From Clostridium rhizosphaerae (GTDB lineage: Bacteria; Bacillota; Clostridia; Clostridiales; Clostridiaceae): a stretch of 64,000 bases of DNA. A program made the translations under genes and the position numbers. The stretch is from positions 16,593 through 80,592 of the forward strand of contig NZ_JAESWC010000023.1 in assembly GCF_016765585.1 (NCBI RefSeq), read 5' to 3'. This document shows positions 53,825 through 62,975 of the stretch, one piece after another (within the stretch, counting starts at the first letter, position 1; each line of letters begins with the position of its first letter). The notes under the pieces were generated by a model. The model did not search any database. It saw only the letters and a list, made by a program, of their open reading frames with translations, and had not been told where the DNA came from.

Positions 53825-53944
53825 GTGACATCCCCCTAAGCAATTGATGATTGTTATCCAAGTCTTTTGGAACATATTGCAATTACGTCGATATAAAACC
53901 AAAACAAAAGACTTATAAACTGTCGTTATGTTTATCTAAAATGT

Positions 53945-54036
53945 CGTATAGCGTCTCGCACACACGACGTGCCTCAGCGCTACTTCGAAGGCTTTACACT
54001 ATACAGGCAAAGCGAACTTGAGTGCATTGTTAGTTG
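53945..54036 (-). repeat. attC-like site, class A, short
   Basis: Minus strand CAACTAACAATGCACTCAAG and TGTGTGCGAGACGCTATACG. The core boxes are AACTAAC and GCTATAC; the second deviates from GTTRRRY. Followed by the conserved 80-bp segment (54037-54115). Confidence 0.78.
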
Positions 54037-54163
54037 CAGTTTTAGCCGCTACACTTTATGCTAAATCTACTCTTTTAACTTTAAATTTAAATCGCATTAT
54101 AAGAATATTACGAACCAATAATCATAATATTGTAGTCCTATATAGACTATTAATCAATTATGA

Positions 54164-55117
54164 TTATGATAATACAATGTCTTTTTCTATTTTATTCCCT
54201 TTTAAAAATTCTTTTACATCAAGAGGTTTCCCCCCTGGAAACTGTAATATTTCTATAATCAGAATACCGTTATTAGTGGCGACCGTAATTCCTTCATTAT
54301 TTGCATCTATGATATAACCAGGTGGTTTAATAATATTTGCCTCTAATGACTTGGATTTGAGTATTTTAATTGGAATATCCTTATAATAAGTATGAGCAGT
54401 TGGCCATGAGTTTATATTTTTATATGGCCAAGAACTCAAGCCTCTTATTAAATTATGTATGTTAATACTACTGTCATTCCAATTAATCTTTGCCATTTGC
54501 TTGTTTAACAGCTGTACATAAGAACTTCCTTCACTCTGTTGTTTTACCCCACAAATTTTACCTGTGATAATTCCATTTATTGTTTTCTCTAACAGTTCAG
54601 CACCGTTTATTTTTAATAATTGGTACAATTCTCCTGCTGTCATAGATTCAGATATTTCAAACTCACTTCTCATAAGCATATCGCCCGTATCTATACCAGT
54701 ATCCATTAGTATAGTTGTATTTCCAGTTTTTTTCTCCCCATTTATTAAACTCCAATTTATTGGTGATGACCCCCTAAACTTTGGGAGGAGAGATGCATGT
54801 AGATTAATACATCCGAGTCTAGGTATGTCAAGTATATCCTTAGTTATGATTTGACCATATGCTACAACAATAATAAAATCAGGTTTTATTTCTTTTAATT
54901 TATCAATAATTACAGAGTCTGTTTTTATTTTTTCGGGCTGAAAAATTGGAATTTGATTCGATAGTCCGACCTCTTTGATTGGTGAAATTGCTACCTTTTT
55001 CCCTCTTCCACTTGGTTTATCAGGTTGTGTTACAATCGCACTTACATTATATTTCTCTATCATTTTCTTCAATGAGGGAACTGCAAAATCAGGAGTTCCC
55101 ATAAAAACTATTTTCAT
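54164..55117 (-). CDS. fmt: Methionyl-tRNA formyltransferase-like protein
   Basis: A 317-aa full-length formyltransferase. It has GTPDFAVPSL and SGRGKKVAISP at the N-terminus, the catalytic INLHASLLPKFRGSSP (Asn and His) and MDTGIDTGDML (catalytic Asp), and a C-terminal OB-like domain. A housekeeping fmt usually sits with def and priB; here it is a cassette gene, so it is probably a second copy. Whether it acts on Met-tRNA or a nucleotide-sugar amine is unknown. Confidence 0.88.
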   Translation of the reverse strand: MKIVFMGTPDFAVPSLKKMIEKYNVSAIVTQPDKPSGRGKKVAISPIKEVGLSNQIPIFQPEKIKTDSVIIDKLKEIKPDFIIVVAYGQIITKDILDIPRLGCINLHASLLPKFRGSSPINWSLINGEKKTGNTTILMDTGIDTGDMLMRSEFEISESMTAGELYQLLKINGAELLEKTINGIITGKICGVKQQSEGSSYVQLLNKQMAKINWNDSSINIHNLIRGLSSWPYKNINSWPTAHTYYKDIPIKILKSKSLEANIIKPPGYIIDANNEGITVATNNGILIIEILQFPGGKPLDVKEFLKGNKIEKDIVLS

Positions 55118-55465
55118 TATTGATACCTCCCTTTGATACTACAAAATATATTTTGTAGTTATTCATTAGTTACACAATAAATTACAAATATGAATAAAAA
55201 CTATTATACAGCAAATGGGTAATTATGGGTATACTTATTGAGCATAATTTTCAACAGGATTCTTAAAACTAGCTTAGATAAAAAACTGACCAGCATTCAA
55301 TACATAAGCTGCTGATCAGTTTACTATGCTGCCTTATTATCATGTTATTTACTAAATAAAATTGTTAAAATGCTCAATACTACTGTCAAAACTACATATT
55401 GTTCAAAGGATAATGATGGTAAAATTTATTCATAATAAAACAAAAAATCAACTTTGGGGGGAAAT
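55118..55465. other. Divergent gap with a hairpin
   Basis: About 350 bp between the divergent fmt-like and lipoprotein genes. Its one clear structure is an 11-bp imperfect stem AACTGACCAGCA / TGCTGATCAGTT at 55284-55322. No coding frame seen. Confidence 0.5.
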
Positions 55466-56407
55466 ATGTTGAAAAAAATAAAAATATTATCTTTGATAGC
55501 TATCCTTTTAATTTCATCATTATTTTATGGCTGCGAAAAAACTGTTAAACACACAGATTCATCAAATCAATCAGTGAAGGTTGTTTCACAAGCGAATCCA
55601 ACTTGGAAGCTAACTTCTGAGCCAGTAGATTTGTTTTCAAGAAATATGGTGGGTTTTTTCAATGAGAAATGTGGGATTTCTGTGGGGTTAGGTGGAGAAA
55701 TTCACTACACTATAGATGGCGGAAAAACCTGGGATTTAAGTAGCAACTCTTCTCTTTGCTTATTTGGCTTAAACATCGTAAACACCAAAGTTGCTTATGC
55801 AAGCGGCAACGGTAGTACTGTGCTAAAAACAATGGATGGGGGTAAAAACTGGAGGGGAGTGTCATGTTTTGGGCAGTCTGAACCAAATCATCCAAGATAT
55901 TTAAGCTTTGTTGATGAAAATACTGGTTGGATTGCAACAGCAAATAAGTTCGAGTATAATTCAAAAACACTATTCCTCGGCAGTACTAAGGATGGCGGTA
56001 ATACCTGGGACAATATTATAGTTCCTGAAGAAATTGAAGAAATTCTTGCTATATATTTAAGAACTCCTGATAATGGATATATAATTGATAACAAGAATAA
56101 TTTATATTTAACTAAAGATGGCGGAAAAACCTTTATAAAACAGCCTTTAAATTTAAAAGACCTGTATCCCAGTGCAAAATTTGAACAGCGTGTGGTTCTT
56201 AATTTTACGGATGAAAACAATGCCTTTATAGCTTACATGAATAAAGATTATAAGATTCAAGCCGTCAGGAGCAGCGATGGTGTGAAAACATGGACAAGCG
56301 AGGCTTTTCCAGATTTAAATAATGGAGCTTTATATTTATCTCAGGATGGAAAATTTCTTACATTAACATACACTGATGGGTCTACAAAAATACTTCAATA
56401 CAGATAA
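55466..56407 (+). CDS. Ycf48/BNR-like beta-propeller lipoprotein
   Basis: About 313 aa. The signal LSLIAILLISSLFYGC carries a lipobox. A propeller of repeated YTIDGGKTWDLSS, KTMDGGKNWRGVS, STKDGGNTWDNI and LTKDGGKTFIKQ blades follows (BNR/Ycf48-type Asp-box repeats). It is exported and membrane-anchored. TTTGGGGGGA precedes the ATG at 55466. It is transcribed against the array; its function is unknown. Confidence 0.9.
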   Translation: MLKKIKILSLIAILLISSLFYGCEKTVKHTDSSNQSVKVVSQANPTWKLTSEPVDLFSRNMVGFFNEKCGISVGLGGEIHYTIDGGKTWDLSSNSSLCLFGLNIVNTKVAYASGNGSTVLKTMDGGKNWRGVSCFGQSEPNHPRYLSFVDENTGWIATANKFEYNSKTLFLGSTKDGGNTWDNIIVPEEIEEILAIYLRTPDNGYIIDNKNNLYLTKDGGKTFIKQPLNLKDLYPSAKFEQRVVLNFTDENNAFIAYMNKDYKIQAVRSSDGVKTWTSEAFPDLNNGALYLSQDGKFLTLTYTDGSTKILQYR

Positions 56408-56437
56408 AGAAATATTATATTTGAGAGAGTTTTAGGT

Positions 56438-56564
56438 AAAAAGTAATATCATTTATTATAGCTTTCGCTTTGCTAATTACTACATTTGCAGGCTGTGGCA
56501 CAAAAAAACTAAGGATACAGCGGCTTCTGCTGATCAGCAAAAGCTTATACTTAACCTCCCTTGA
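56438..56564 (+). pseudogene. Frameshifted lipoprotein 5' remnant
   Basis: One frame gives a lipoprotein signal ending ALLITTFAGCGTKK. After the A-run at 56503-56509 the coding appearance moves to another frame (TKDTAASADQQKLILNLP) and then stops at TGA. The joined peptide looks like the start of a peptide ABC-transporter substrate-binding lipoprotein. No start codon is visible. Confidence 0.5.
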
Positions 56565-56652
56565 CTTAGATTTATTTATGATTCGTCTTTTTTATTATTG
56601 TATCATAAACTAATTAAAACCTTTTAAGCCGTTACGCTGTTAAACAAAATTG

Positions 56653-56770
56653 CATCTAACGTCTCGCACTCAAGACGTTCCTGAACCGTACTTGATGCGC
56701 TTGCGCCAGTGAAGGAATGTGCTTTGGCTATCTTTACAAGCCAAAGCGAACTTGAGTGCATTGATATATG
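56653..56770 (-). repeat. attC-like site, class A
   Basis: Left CATCTAACGTCTCGCACTCA and right GAACTTGAGTGCATTGATAT. L boxes GCACTCAAG/CTTGAGTGC pair perfectly and the hairpin CTTTGGCTATC...AAGCCAAAG lies in the centre. The right core box is GATATATG rather than GTTATATG. Confidence 0.87.
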
Positions 56771-56788
56771 CTGCCACAGTCACTAAAC

Positions 56789-57673
56789 TCAGATCAGCTT
56801 ACTCATATATCCCTTTCTTGCTAAACTTATAAATCCCAACATATCATAAAATACTTCCGCATCATTTCCTTCAGTAATATTTAATCTTACGGCGGGATAG
56901 CTATTGAAAAATAGTTTCAACGTTCTATGCATCATCATAGATGCTAGCCCCTTTCTTTGAAAATCAGGATGAACAACAAAATCAAGAATATATGGCAAAT
57001 CATTAACAAGGCTAACTGTACATGCTCCTACAAACTTTTTTGTTACATTATCATATACTAATGTGGACTATTCATTAGTCACATTCATTGACTTTATATG
57101 ATCAAAGAAAACCTTGACACTTGATACTTGAAATTCATAAGATTGTGTGGCTATATAATGAAGCTTATTATTGCTGTATGTCTGAAAATATAGATTGGCC
57201 ATTTCTTCTGCATGTTCCCTTCTAGGAAACATAAATTTATATCGTTCTTCCAATTCTATATCAAATTCATTAGTTGGGCAAATCATAAGTTTATCAATTT
57301 TTTCAAGTATAAATCCTAAATTCTTATAGTAATCAACATTACTTATATCAGCATCAGGCACCACAATTGGATTGCTTTTATCGGATATTGTAGCAGCATA
57401 TAAAGTTAAAACTTTTATTAACTGACTATGATTATGAAATGGAGGTAGAGTAAATATACATTTAAGCATATTAGGCTTTATAAAGGCCCCTCCGATTCGC
57501 TTATTATCTAATATTACCCAATAACAGAAATTCGTTTTTGCATAGCGGTCTATATCACTTTGAAAGCTAAGCGACATCCATTCATTAAAATTAGTTAATC
57601 TATAGATAGCATGGTATCTTGCCCATTCTTCTGAATCCGCTTTACAAATTTTATATTCATTTAGATATTCCAA
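56789..57673 (-). pseudogene. Two-domain GNAT acetyltransferase interrupted by an in-frame TAG
   Basis: A single 295-codon frame contains a TAG at 57068-57070. The 201 codons before it are a divergent GNAT-like domain. The codons after it carry YILDFVVHPDFQRKGLASMM (acetyl-CoA loop) and EVFYDMLGFISLARKG, a standard GNAT. The frame stays identical across the stop and the joined length fits double-GNAT proteins. Nonsense mutation is the simplest reading; readthrough is possible. Confidence 0.75.
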
Positions 57674-57763
57674 AATCTCATCCCCATTTTAAAATTATAT
57701 ATAATTTTTAATAGTATATACTGTTTTTACCCCTTATTAAAGCATTTTCTTCCAACCTGGTTG

Positions 57764-57939
57764 CATATAACGTTTTGTGCTGACGACGTTCCTGAGCCCT
57801 AGCGCGACGCGCTTGGTAAAGGAATGTGCCTTGGCGTTTCTTCACTATTAACTTATATTTTGATTATAAACTATAAATTTACATATTTTCACTTTAAAAA
57901 AGCTACCAGCCAAGGTGGACGGTAGCATTTTGTTATATG
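57764..57939 (-). repeat. attC-like site, composite class
   Basis: CATATAACGTTTTGTGCTGA at the left and GGTAGCATTTTGTTATATG at the right. It holds the A+T-rich insert (TATAAACTATAAATTTACA) and TACCAGCCAAGGTGGACGG. Conserved 80-bp segment follows (57940-58020). Confidence 0.87.
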
Positions 57940-58039
57940 TAGTTTTAATCATCACATTTTTAATAAAGTTTATTTTAATTAACTTTAAATTAGTTGCGCA
58001 ATTAAGAAGAATGCTAAATAAATTAATTATCATTTTATA

Positions 58040-58411
58040 TTAAAACATACTGTTTTCATTAGGAGAATTCTCAGGAACCTCTTGAGATATATCCCACATT
58101 TCGGCAATCTTTTCCCCCTCAAAACGATAAAGATGTACCACAGCTACCTCTTTATCTTCTGTGATTTGAACATGAGAAAGCAAAGTCACGTATGGTGGCT
58201 CCGCAACTGCCAATTTTATAGTTAACTTTTTATTTGGAAATACTGTATTACTATCGACCATTCCTTCTAAAAGTGATTCTCTATCACCACTATAAAATCC
58301 ATTGTGATGTTTAAAATTAGGTAATGTATATAAATCATAAACATCTCGAACTTTATCTGTTACAATTCCTTGAAGAAAAGCCTTTGCTATGCCTTTTAGT
58401 TTATTTACCAT
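58040..58411 (-). CDS. NTF2-like/SnoaL-type protein
   Basis: A 123-aa SnoaL/NTF2-like protein: LKGIAKAFLQGIVTDKVRDV helix, YTLPNFKHHNGFYSGDRESL, VAVVHLYRFEGEKIAEMWDI and the ending QEVPENSPNENSMF, as in predicted SnoaL-like polyketide-cyclase relatives. Such proteins bind small molecules. It is a single-gene cassette. Confidence 0.87.
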   Translation of the reverse strand: MVNKLKGIAKAFLQGIVTDKVRDVYDLYTLPNFKHHNGFYSGDRESLLEGMVDSNTVFPNKKLTIKLAVAEPPYVTLLSHVQITEDKEVAVVHLYRFEGEKIAEMWDISQEVPENSPNENSMF

Positions 58412-58616
58412 ATAGTTTTCTCCTTTAACTATTGAATTTTTTTAATAATATTCCGACATACTTAAGATAAAATTCTCACTCAAAAACACCTCTTACTTAT
58501 TATACTGCTCACCTTAAGTAAACCTAACTATATAATTATATCACCTTAAGTTACAATTATATTATAATAAAATGTTTAAAAAATCTTTGATTTGGTGCTG
58601 CTTTTATCTGAAATTA

Positions 58617-58732
58617 CGTATAACGTCTCGCACTCAAGACGTTCCTGAGCCTAGCCAGACCTGGCTTGGTGAAGGAATGTGCTTTGGCAGTGTTTTTAAT
58701 GCCAAAGCGAACTTGAATGTATTGTTTAGATG
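58617..58732 (-). repeat. attC-like site, class A
   Basis: CGTATAACGTCTCGCACTCA at the left and ACTTGAATGTATTGTTTAGATG at the right. The L boxes pair with one mismatch. GCTTTGGC/GCCAAAGC forms the central hairpin. Confidence 0.88.
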
Positions 58733-58807
58733 ACCGTGTATATTTCTGTATCTATAGGTATATAAATACCTTTCTTTAACTATAATCCTTTACTTTATTT
58801 GAATAAA

Positions 58808-59176
58808 TTATTTATATACCGTGTTCTGATCATGGATTAAAAGCCATTTCCCATCTTGCTTACAAAAAATTAAATTTAAATAGTAATTCATCTTAATTAT
58901 GTTTCCTTCTTCATCACAATCTTTATAGTCGATCGTTGCTAGTGCATAGGCGATTTCTATACTCTCTTCAATGTTTAGTATTTTATAATTTTAATCCCAG
59001 TCGTTATCTGCAAACCAATTTTTATGTAACTCAATAAATTCTTCTTTCTCTTTTATTAGAGTTCCATTAGGCATAATTAAAATAATATCCTCCAGTTTAA
59101 CTGTTGATATAAATTTGTTTAAATATTTATTTCTCATAGAGTCTAGGTGCAGTTCTAGAGTGTTCTTAAAATCCAT
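58808..59176 (-). pseudogene. SnoaL-like/DUF4440-like gene with an in-frame TAA
   Basis: A 123-codon frame with a TAA at 58991-58993. Before it lies a SnoaL-like N-terminus (MDFKNTLELHLDSMRNKYLN...FIELHKNWFADNDWD). After it, in the same frame, comes the rest of the fold (ILNIEESIEIAYALATIDY and CKQDGKWLLIHDQNTVYK). The complete product would be about 122 aa, the family norm. Inferred loss of function. Confidence 0.78.
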
Positions 59177-59180
59177 ATTT

Positions 59181-59420
59181 TCACCTCGCTTTATTCATTT
59201 TTTCATTTCCATGTTTAAAGTTACCAGTAATTTTAGCCATAATCAATTGTGATTCTATTGTATCTGCTTTTTCTACTTTAGCTAAAAATTTCTCACTTTC
59301 TTTACCCTTTAATATCATTACTTGTTTTTCATACCAAAATATAAATACCTTATTGTCTTTCGATACCCTATATGAAAAAGGTTCTTCTTTAAGTCTACTC
59401 CGTTTATCTATATTATCCAA
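59181..59420 (-). CDS. Hypothetical protein, 79 aa
   Basis: A small charged protein (RSRLKEEPFSYRVSKDNKVF, then YEKQVMILKGKESEKFLAK). No family is recognised. Its last codons overlap the GAGGTGA ribosome binding site of the SnoaL-like pseudogene downstream, so both were one transcription unit within a cassette. Confidence 0.65.
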   Translation of the reverse strand: MDNIDKRSRLKEEPFSYRVSKDNKVFIFWYEKQVMILKGKESEKFLAKVEKADTIESQLIMAKITGNFKHGNEKMNKAR

Positions 59421-59497
59421 TTTGCATAATCCTCCTGCTAAAAACCTTAAATATTTCTATGATATATCTTCTATGTATACAACACATCACTGCATGT

Positions 59498-59632
59498 CAT
59501 CTAACGTTTCGCATTCAAGACGTTCTCGAACTGGCCCCCAGAGGAATACCCTTTGGCTGCACTTGCGCCATTGAAGGAATGTGCTTTGGCTGTCTTCCCA
59601 AGCCAAAGCGAATTTGAGTGCATTGTTATACG
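59498..59632 (-). repeat. attC-like site, class A, long centre
   Basis: CATCTAACGTTTCGCATTCA at the left and GAATTTGAGTGCATTGTTATACG at the right; L boxes pair. The centre is longer and contains CTTTGGCTGC and GCTTTGGCTGT...AAGCCAAAGC. Confidence 0.87.
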
Positions 59633-59732
59633 TAGTTTTAGTTACTAAACTTTGAGCTGAGTCTTCTCTAGCTATCTTTAAATTAATTTTGTATTAAAGA
59701 ATATACCGAAACAACTCATTAACAGATAATAT

Positions 59733-60524
59733 TCATTTTTTATATGTAACAATCATCTTTGGTGAAAGATATTTTCCAATTCGATAGATTAGTTTTCCAA
59801 ACACTTTTTTATGTATTGGCAATGGAATTCCTGAAGCATATCTCATACCGACATATTGTTTCCAAAAAACTCCGTCTTGTGTTTCGTATTCTGTTCCAGG
59901 TGCATATTCCTCATACATGGCTTGAAATAAGTTGAAAGGAATTAAAACTCCAATTTTGGGAGAGTGAAGTTTTCTTGATTTTAAATCTATATAAAATGAT
60001 TTCGAAATTTTATAAGCCTTTTTTATGTGTTTTTCCGATGGTTTATAGTCATTCCAACTTAATGCGACAATCGGTAATTGATAGCATTTATTAAATCCCC
60101 ATCCTGGTAGTGTATTGGCAAGAGATTGAGTAACACTATTTGCAGAAACACCACCAGTAGTGGAAATTATTAAAGCCTTTTTATCAAAGTATCTTGGGCG
60201 ATGAAGCAAAAATGCTAAATGGTCGGTAAGGTTTTTGGCAATGGCGGGAATGGCACCTTGAAAACAGGAAACAGCAAAAATTACTCCATCACATCTTTCA
60301 ATTTTATCCATAATAGGCTGTATATATTGATTATGAGGGCAAAAAATATGTCCTTTCCTAAAGCACAGGCTACAACCTGTGCAGAGTGGAATATACAATT
60401 CGCTTAAATGTATCTCTTCAAATTCTACTGTATTATCAAGATCTTGTATTTGTTCTTTTACTTTCTCGGTTAACCGCCATGTATTGCCTTTATGTGGACT
60501 GCCGTTGATTACCAATATCCTCAT
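59733..60524 (-). CDS. Flavodoxin-family NAD(P)H-dependent oxidoreductase
   Basis: A 263-aa protein starting RILVINGSPHKGNTWRLTEK (FMN phosphate loop) with CTGCSLCFRKGHIFC (metal or disulfide Cys cluster of the iron-sulfur flavoprotein group) and VSCFQGAIPAIAKNLTD. It probably transfers electrons through FMN. Function in the cassette is not known. Confidence 0.88.
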   Translation of the reverse strand: MRILVINGSPHKGNTWRLTEKVKEQIQDLDNTVEFEEIHLSELYIPLCTGCSLCFRKGHIFCPHNQYIQPIMDKIERCDGVIFAVSCFQGAIPAIAKNLTDHLAFLLHRPRYFDKKALIISTTGGVSANSVTQSLANTLPGWGFNKCYQLPIVALSWNDYKPSEKHIKKAYKISKSFYIDLKSRKLHSPKIGVLIPFNLFQAMYEEYAPGTEYETQDGVFWKQYVGMRYASGIPLPIHKKVFGKLIYRIGKYLSPKMIVTYKK

Positions 60525-60646
60525 TTTAAATATCCCCCAATTATATGATTAAATAAATACTATTTATTTTGTCTTTTCCTATAATTATGTCGCAATAAAA
60601 CCAAATTTTGAAATTTTTAAGCTGTCACTCTATTTAACTAAAATTA

Positions 60647-60761
60647 CGTATAACGTCTCGAATTTCCGACGCTGCGACACTTAGCCAGACTTGGCTTAGT
60701 GTTACAGGTGTAGCTTGGCTATCTTTTCAAGCCAAGCTGGACGGAAATTTTTTGTTAGGTG
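60647..60761 (-). repeat. attC-like site, class B, best preserved
   Basis: Minus strand CACCTAAC-AAAAA-ATTTCCG at the 5' end and CGGAAAT-TCGAGAC-GTTATACG at the 3' end. Core boxes ACCTAAC and GTTATAC and the L boxes pair; the unpaired spacers face each other, as in attC. The centre AGCTTGGCTTG...TAGCCAAGCT forms a further hairpin. Confidence 0.92.
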
Positions 60762-60912
60762 TAGTTTTTATAACTTTACTTTGGACTTAATCATGCAAGC
60801 ATTCTATTAACTTATTAGTTTTCCAAGAATATTAGTAATTATCTTAACAATAGATTAGAAATTTAATGCTAAAATTTATTTTGCTTTTTATGATATACAC
60901 ATTTATTTTTTC

Positions 60913-61911
60913 TTATTGTGTTGATTTAGTTTTTATTAAAGCGTTAAATTTCTCATTATTTTTTAGAGAATCAAATGCTGGTTCGTCTAAAATGTCGTAT
61001 ACATATTCATCATCGTACTCTATAGCAAGCTTCAAATTACCTATAGCTTCATCGCTCCTGCCAAGTTTCATAAGGCTAATACTCTTATTATAGTATGCAT
61101 CTGCATTTTCAGGCGATTTCTTAATTATATAATCATAACAATCTATGGTTTTCTGAAATTCTCCCTTTTGTTCATATATACTTGCAAGTGAACTATAAGC
61201 TGAAATATTATTCGGATTCTTTTTAATTTGTTTATTAAACTCGTTTATCGCGCCATCAAGATCTTTAAGATTTATAAAAGAGTTTTTTATGTAGAAGTTT
61301 AAACTTTTATTATTACCGTCTTGTTCTGCATACTTCTGGAAACAAACCAAACATTTTTTATAATCTTTCATTTCATATAAACATAGGCCCTTACCCCAAA
61401 GAGCTAATGTGCTTTGGGGATCCTTTTCTAAAGCTTTATCATAGTAACCTATAGCCTGATCATATTTCTTTAAACCATGAAGTGCATTTCCCTTATTAAT
61501 ATACTCTTTATCTGTAGGATTAAGTGATTTTAAGCATATATCAATATATTTATTTGCCATAGTGTACATATGAAGATTATTATAAGCCCAACTCATATTA
61601 TTTAAGATTGTAGAGTTTTGAACTCCATTTTCATACAAGCCAGTCAGAAGTACTAATCCCTCTTCATTTTTTCCACTACCTATAAGAATGTATGCCTTTT
61701 CTGAAATAGCTTTCTCATTATTAGGATATTTTTCTAAGAAATCATCCACATTTTTTAATGCTTCATCGTATTTTTGCTCTTTGTATAACTTTTCTGCTTC
61801 AACTTTGTTAAAATTACCAATTGAATTATACTTTAACATGCTACAACTACTAAAAAGTACCATACTAATAAATAATATACCCACCATTACACTTTTAACT
61901 AAATACTTCAT
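60913..61911 (-). CDS. TPR-repeat lipoprotein
   Basis: A 332-aa protein with signal VMVGILFISMVLFSSC (lipobox Cys about residue 23). About seven tetratricopeptide repeats follow (e.g. ALHGLKKYDQAIGYYDKALE, LGRSDEAIGNLKLAIEYD). It is extracytoplasmic and membrane-anchored and presumably a protein-protein scaffold. It is a single-gene cassette. Confidence 0.9.
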   Translation of the reverse strand: MKYLVKSVMVGILFISMVLFSSCSMLKYNSIGNFNKVEAEKLYKEQKYDEALKNVDDFLEKYPNNEKAISEKAYILIGSGKNEEGLVLLTGLYENGVQNSTILNNMSWAYNNLHMYTMANKYIDICLKSLNPTDKEYINKGNALHGLKKYDQAIGYYDKALEKDPQSTLALWGKGLCLYEMKDYKKCLVCFQKYAEQDGNNKSLNFYIKNSFINLKDLDGAINEFNKQIKKNPNNISAYSSLASIYEQKGEFQKTIDCYDYIIKKSPENADAYYNKSISLMKLGRSDEAIGNLKLAIEYDDEYVYDILDEPAFDSLKNNEKFNALIKTKSTQ

Positions 61912-62312
61912 CGTTTAAGCATCCCCCTATTAACTATAATTTTTCCATAAAAAACTTATATCTATACTCCTTAAAAACCTCCCTAGCGTTTCATGAACTT
62001 TTTTCTTTAAATGCTGTTTTGCTTATTTTAACTGCTCCACATTTAATTACTTAGTTCTTAATCAAATCAGTACTACAAATAACTCAACTTTGAAAACAAT
62101 GATTTATTAATATGTCAAATTGTGCACTTACTTCATGAATTATAAGTAGTCAAGGTATGATCCTTTAAAAGCTTCACTGTAATCATGAAGAAACGTTGAA
62201 TCTATACATATATGTTTATCAAATTTAATATATAAATTATCATTTACCTATATCTCCTATGGATTGTCCTTATTCCAAACTCTTTACAACTGCTACTTCG
62301 TTTTAGAAATTA
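61912..62312. other. Gene-free leader of the TPR cassette
   Basis: About 400 bp of A+T-rich sequence without a coding frame or strong hairpin. Promoter elements for the TPR gene are probably here, but I cannot define them. Confidence 0.4.
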
Positions 62313-62427
62313 CACCTAACGTCTCCAATTTCCGACGCCGAGACACTTAGCCAGACTTGGATTAGTGTCGCAGGTGTAGCTTGGCTATCTTTTCAAGCCA
62401 AGCTGAACGGAAATTTTTTGTTATGTG
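62313..62427 (-). repeat. attC-like site, class B, excellent core boxes
   Basis: Minus strand ACATAAC-AAAAA-ATTTCCG and CGGAAATTGGAGACGTTAGGT. The recombining box GTTAGGT matches GTTRRRY exactly and ACATAAC fits RYYYAAC apart from one position. Lies 44 bp 3' of the Nudix gene. Confidence 0.93.
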
Positions 62428-62471
62428 ATGTGTGGTCTAAATGCTGCAATTTAATATCTTAGACAAAGACA

Positions 62472-62975
62472 TTACAGCAAGTCTTCAAACCGACTCATTG
62501 CAGCTTCAAAGAGTTGCTTGCCCATACTGCCTTCTCTTAAGTTTAATATCGCATCATTAATTGAAAACCAATTAATCTGATCAACTTCACATGACTTAAT
62601 AAATTCAGCTTTCTGAACATGAGCTAGATAACCTAACATAAGCAAATTACGTTGGGACTGATGATAACTCGATATGTATTTATATGATTTTACATTAAGA
62701 CCTGTCTCTTCTTTCACCTCACGTATTACTGTATCTTCAGCATTTTCACCTTCTGTAATAAATCCAGCAATTAAACCCCAATGTGTTTTTGATACATAAT
62801 CTTGCTTCAATAATACAACTTCATTATATTCATTTATAACAACAACTAAAACACATGGAGCTGGTGACTTAAAGTAAGGCTTTTGGCATGTTTCACAGAA
62901 AGGAATCATACCCTCATCACCTATCTGTTTAAGTGTTAATTTCTCACCACAAACTTGACAATAATTTATATCCAT
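62472..62975 (-). CDS. Nudix hydrolase with zinc ribbon (NudC-like)
   Basis: A 167-aa protein. It has an N-terminal zinc ribbon CQVCGEKLTLK...FCETCQKPYF (four Cys, residues 6-34) and a Nudix box GFITEGENAEDTVIREVKEE (G-x5-E-x7-REVxEExG) near 70-90. NudC-type enzymes hydrolyse NADH or related pyrophosphates. It is a single-gene cassette, typical integron cargo. Confidence 0.92.
   Translation of the reverse strand: MDINYCQVCGEKLTLKQIGDEGMIPFCETCQKPYFKSPAPCVLVVVINEYNEVVLLKQDYVSKTHWGLIAGFITEGENAEDTVIREVKEETGLNVKSYKYISSYHQSQRNLLMLGYLAHVQKAEFIKSCEVDQINWFSINDAILNLREGSMGKQLFEAAMSRFEDLL

Noticed and set aside
57068..57070. Pyrrolysine or programmed readthrough at TAG
   Set aside because: No supporting downstream element seen, and a neighbouring cassette has a TAA in the same kind of position, so decay is simpler.
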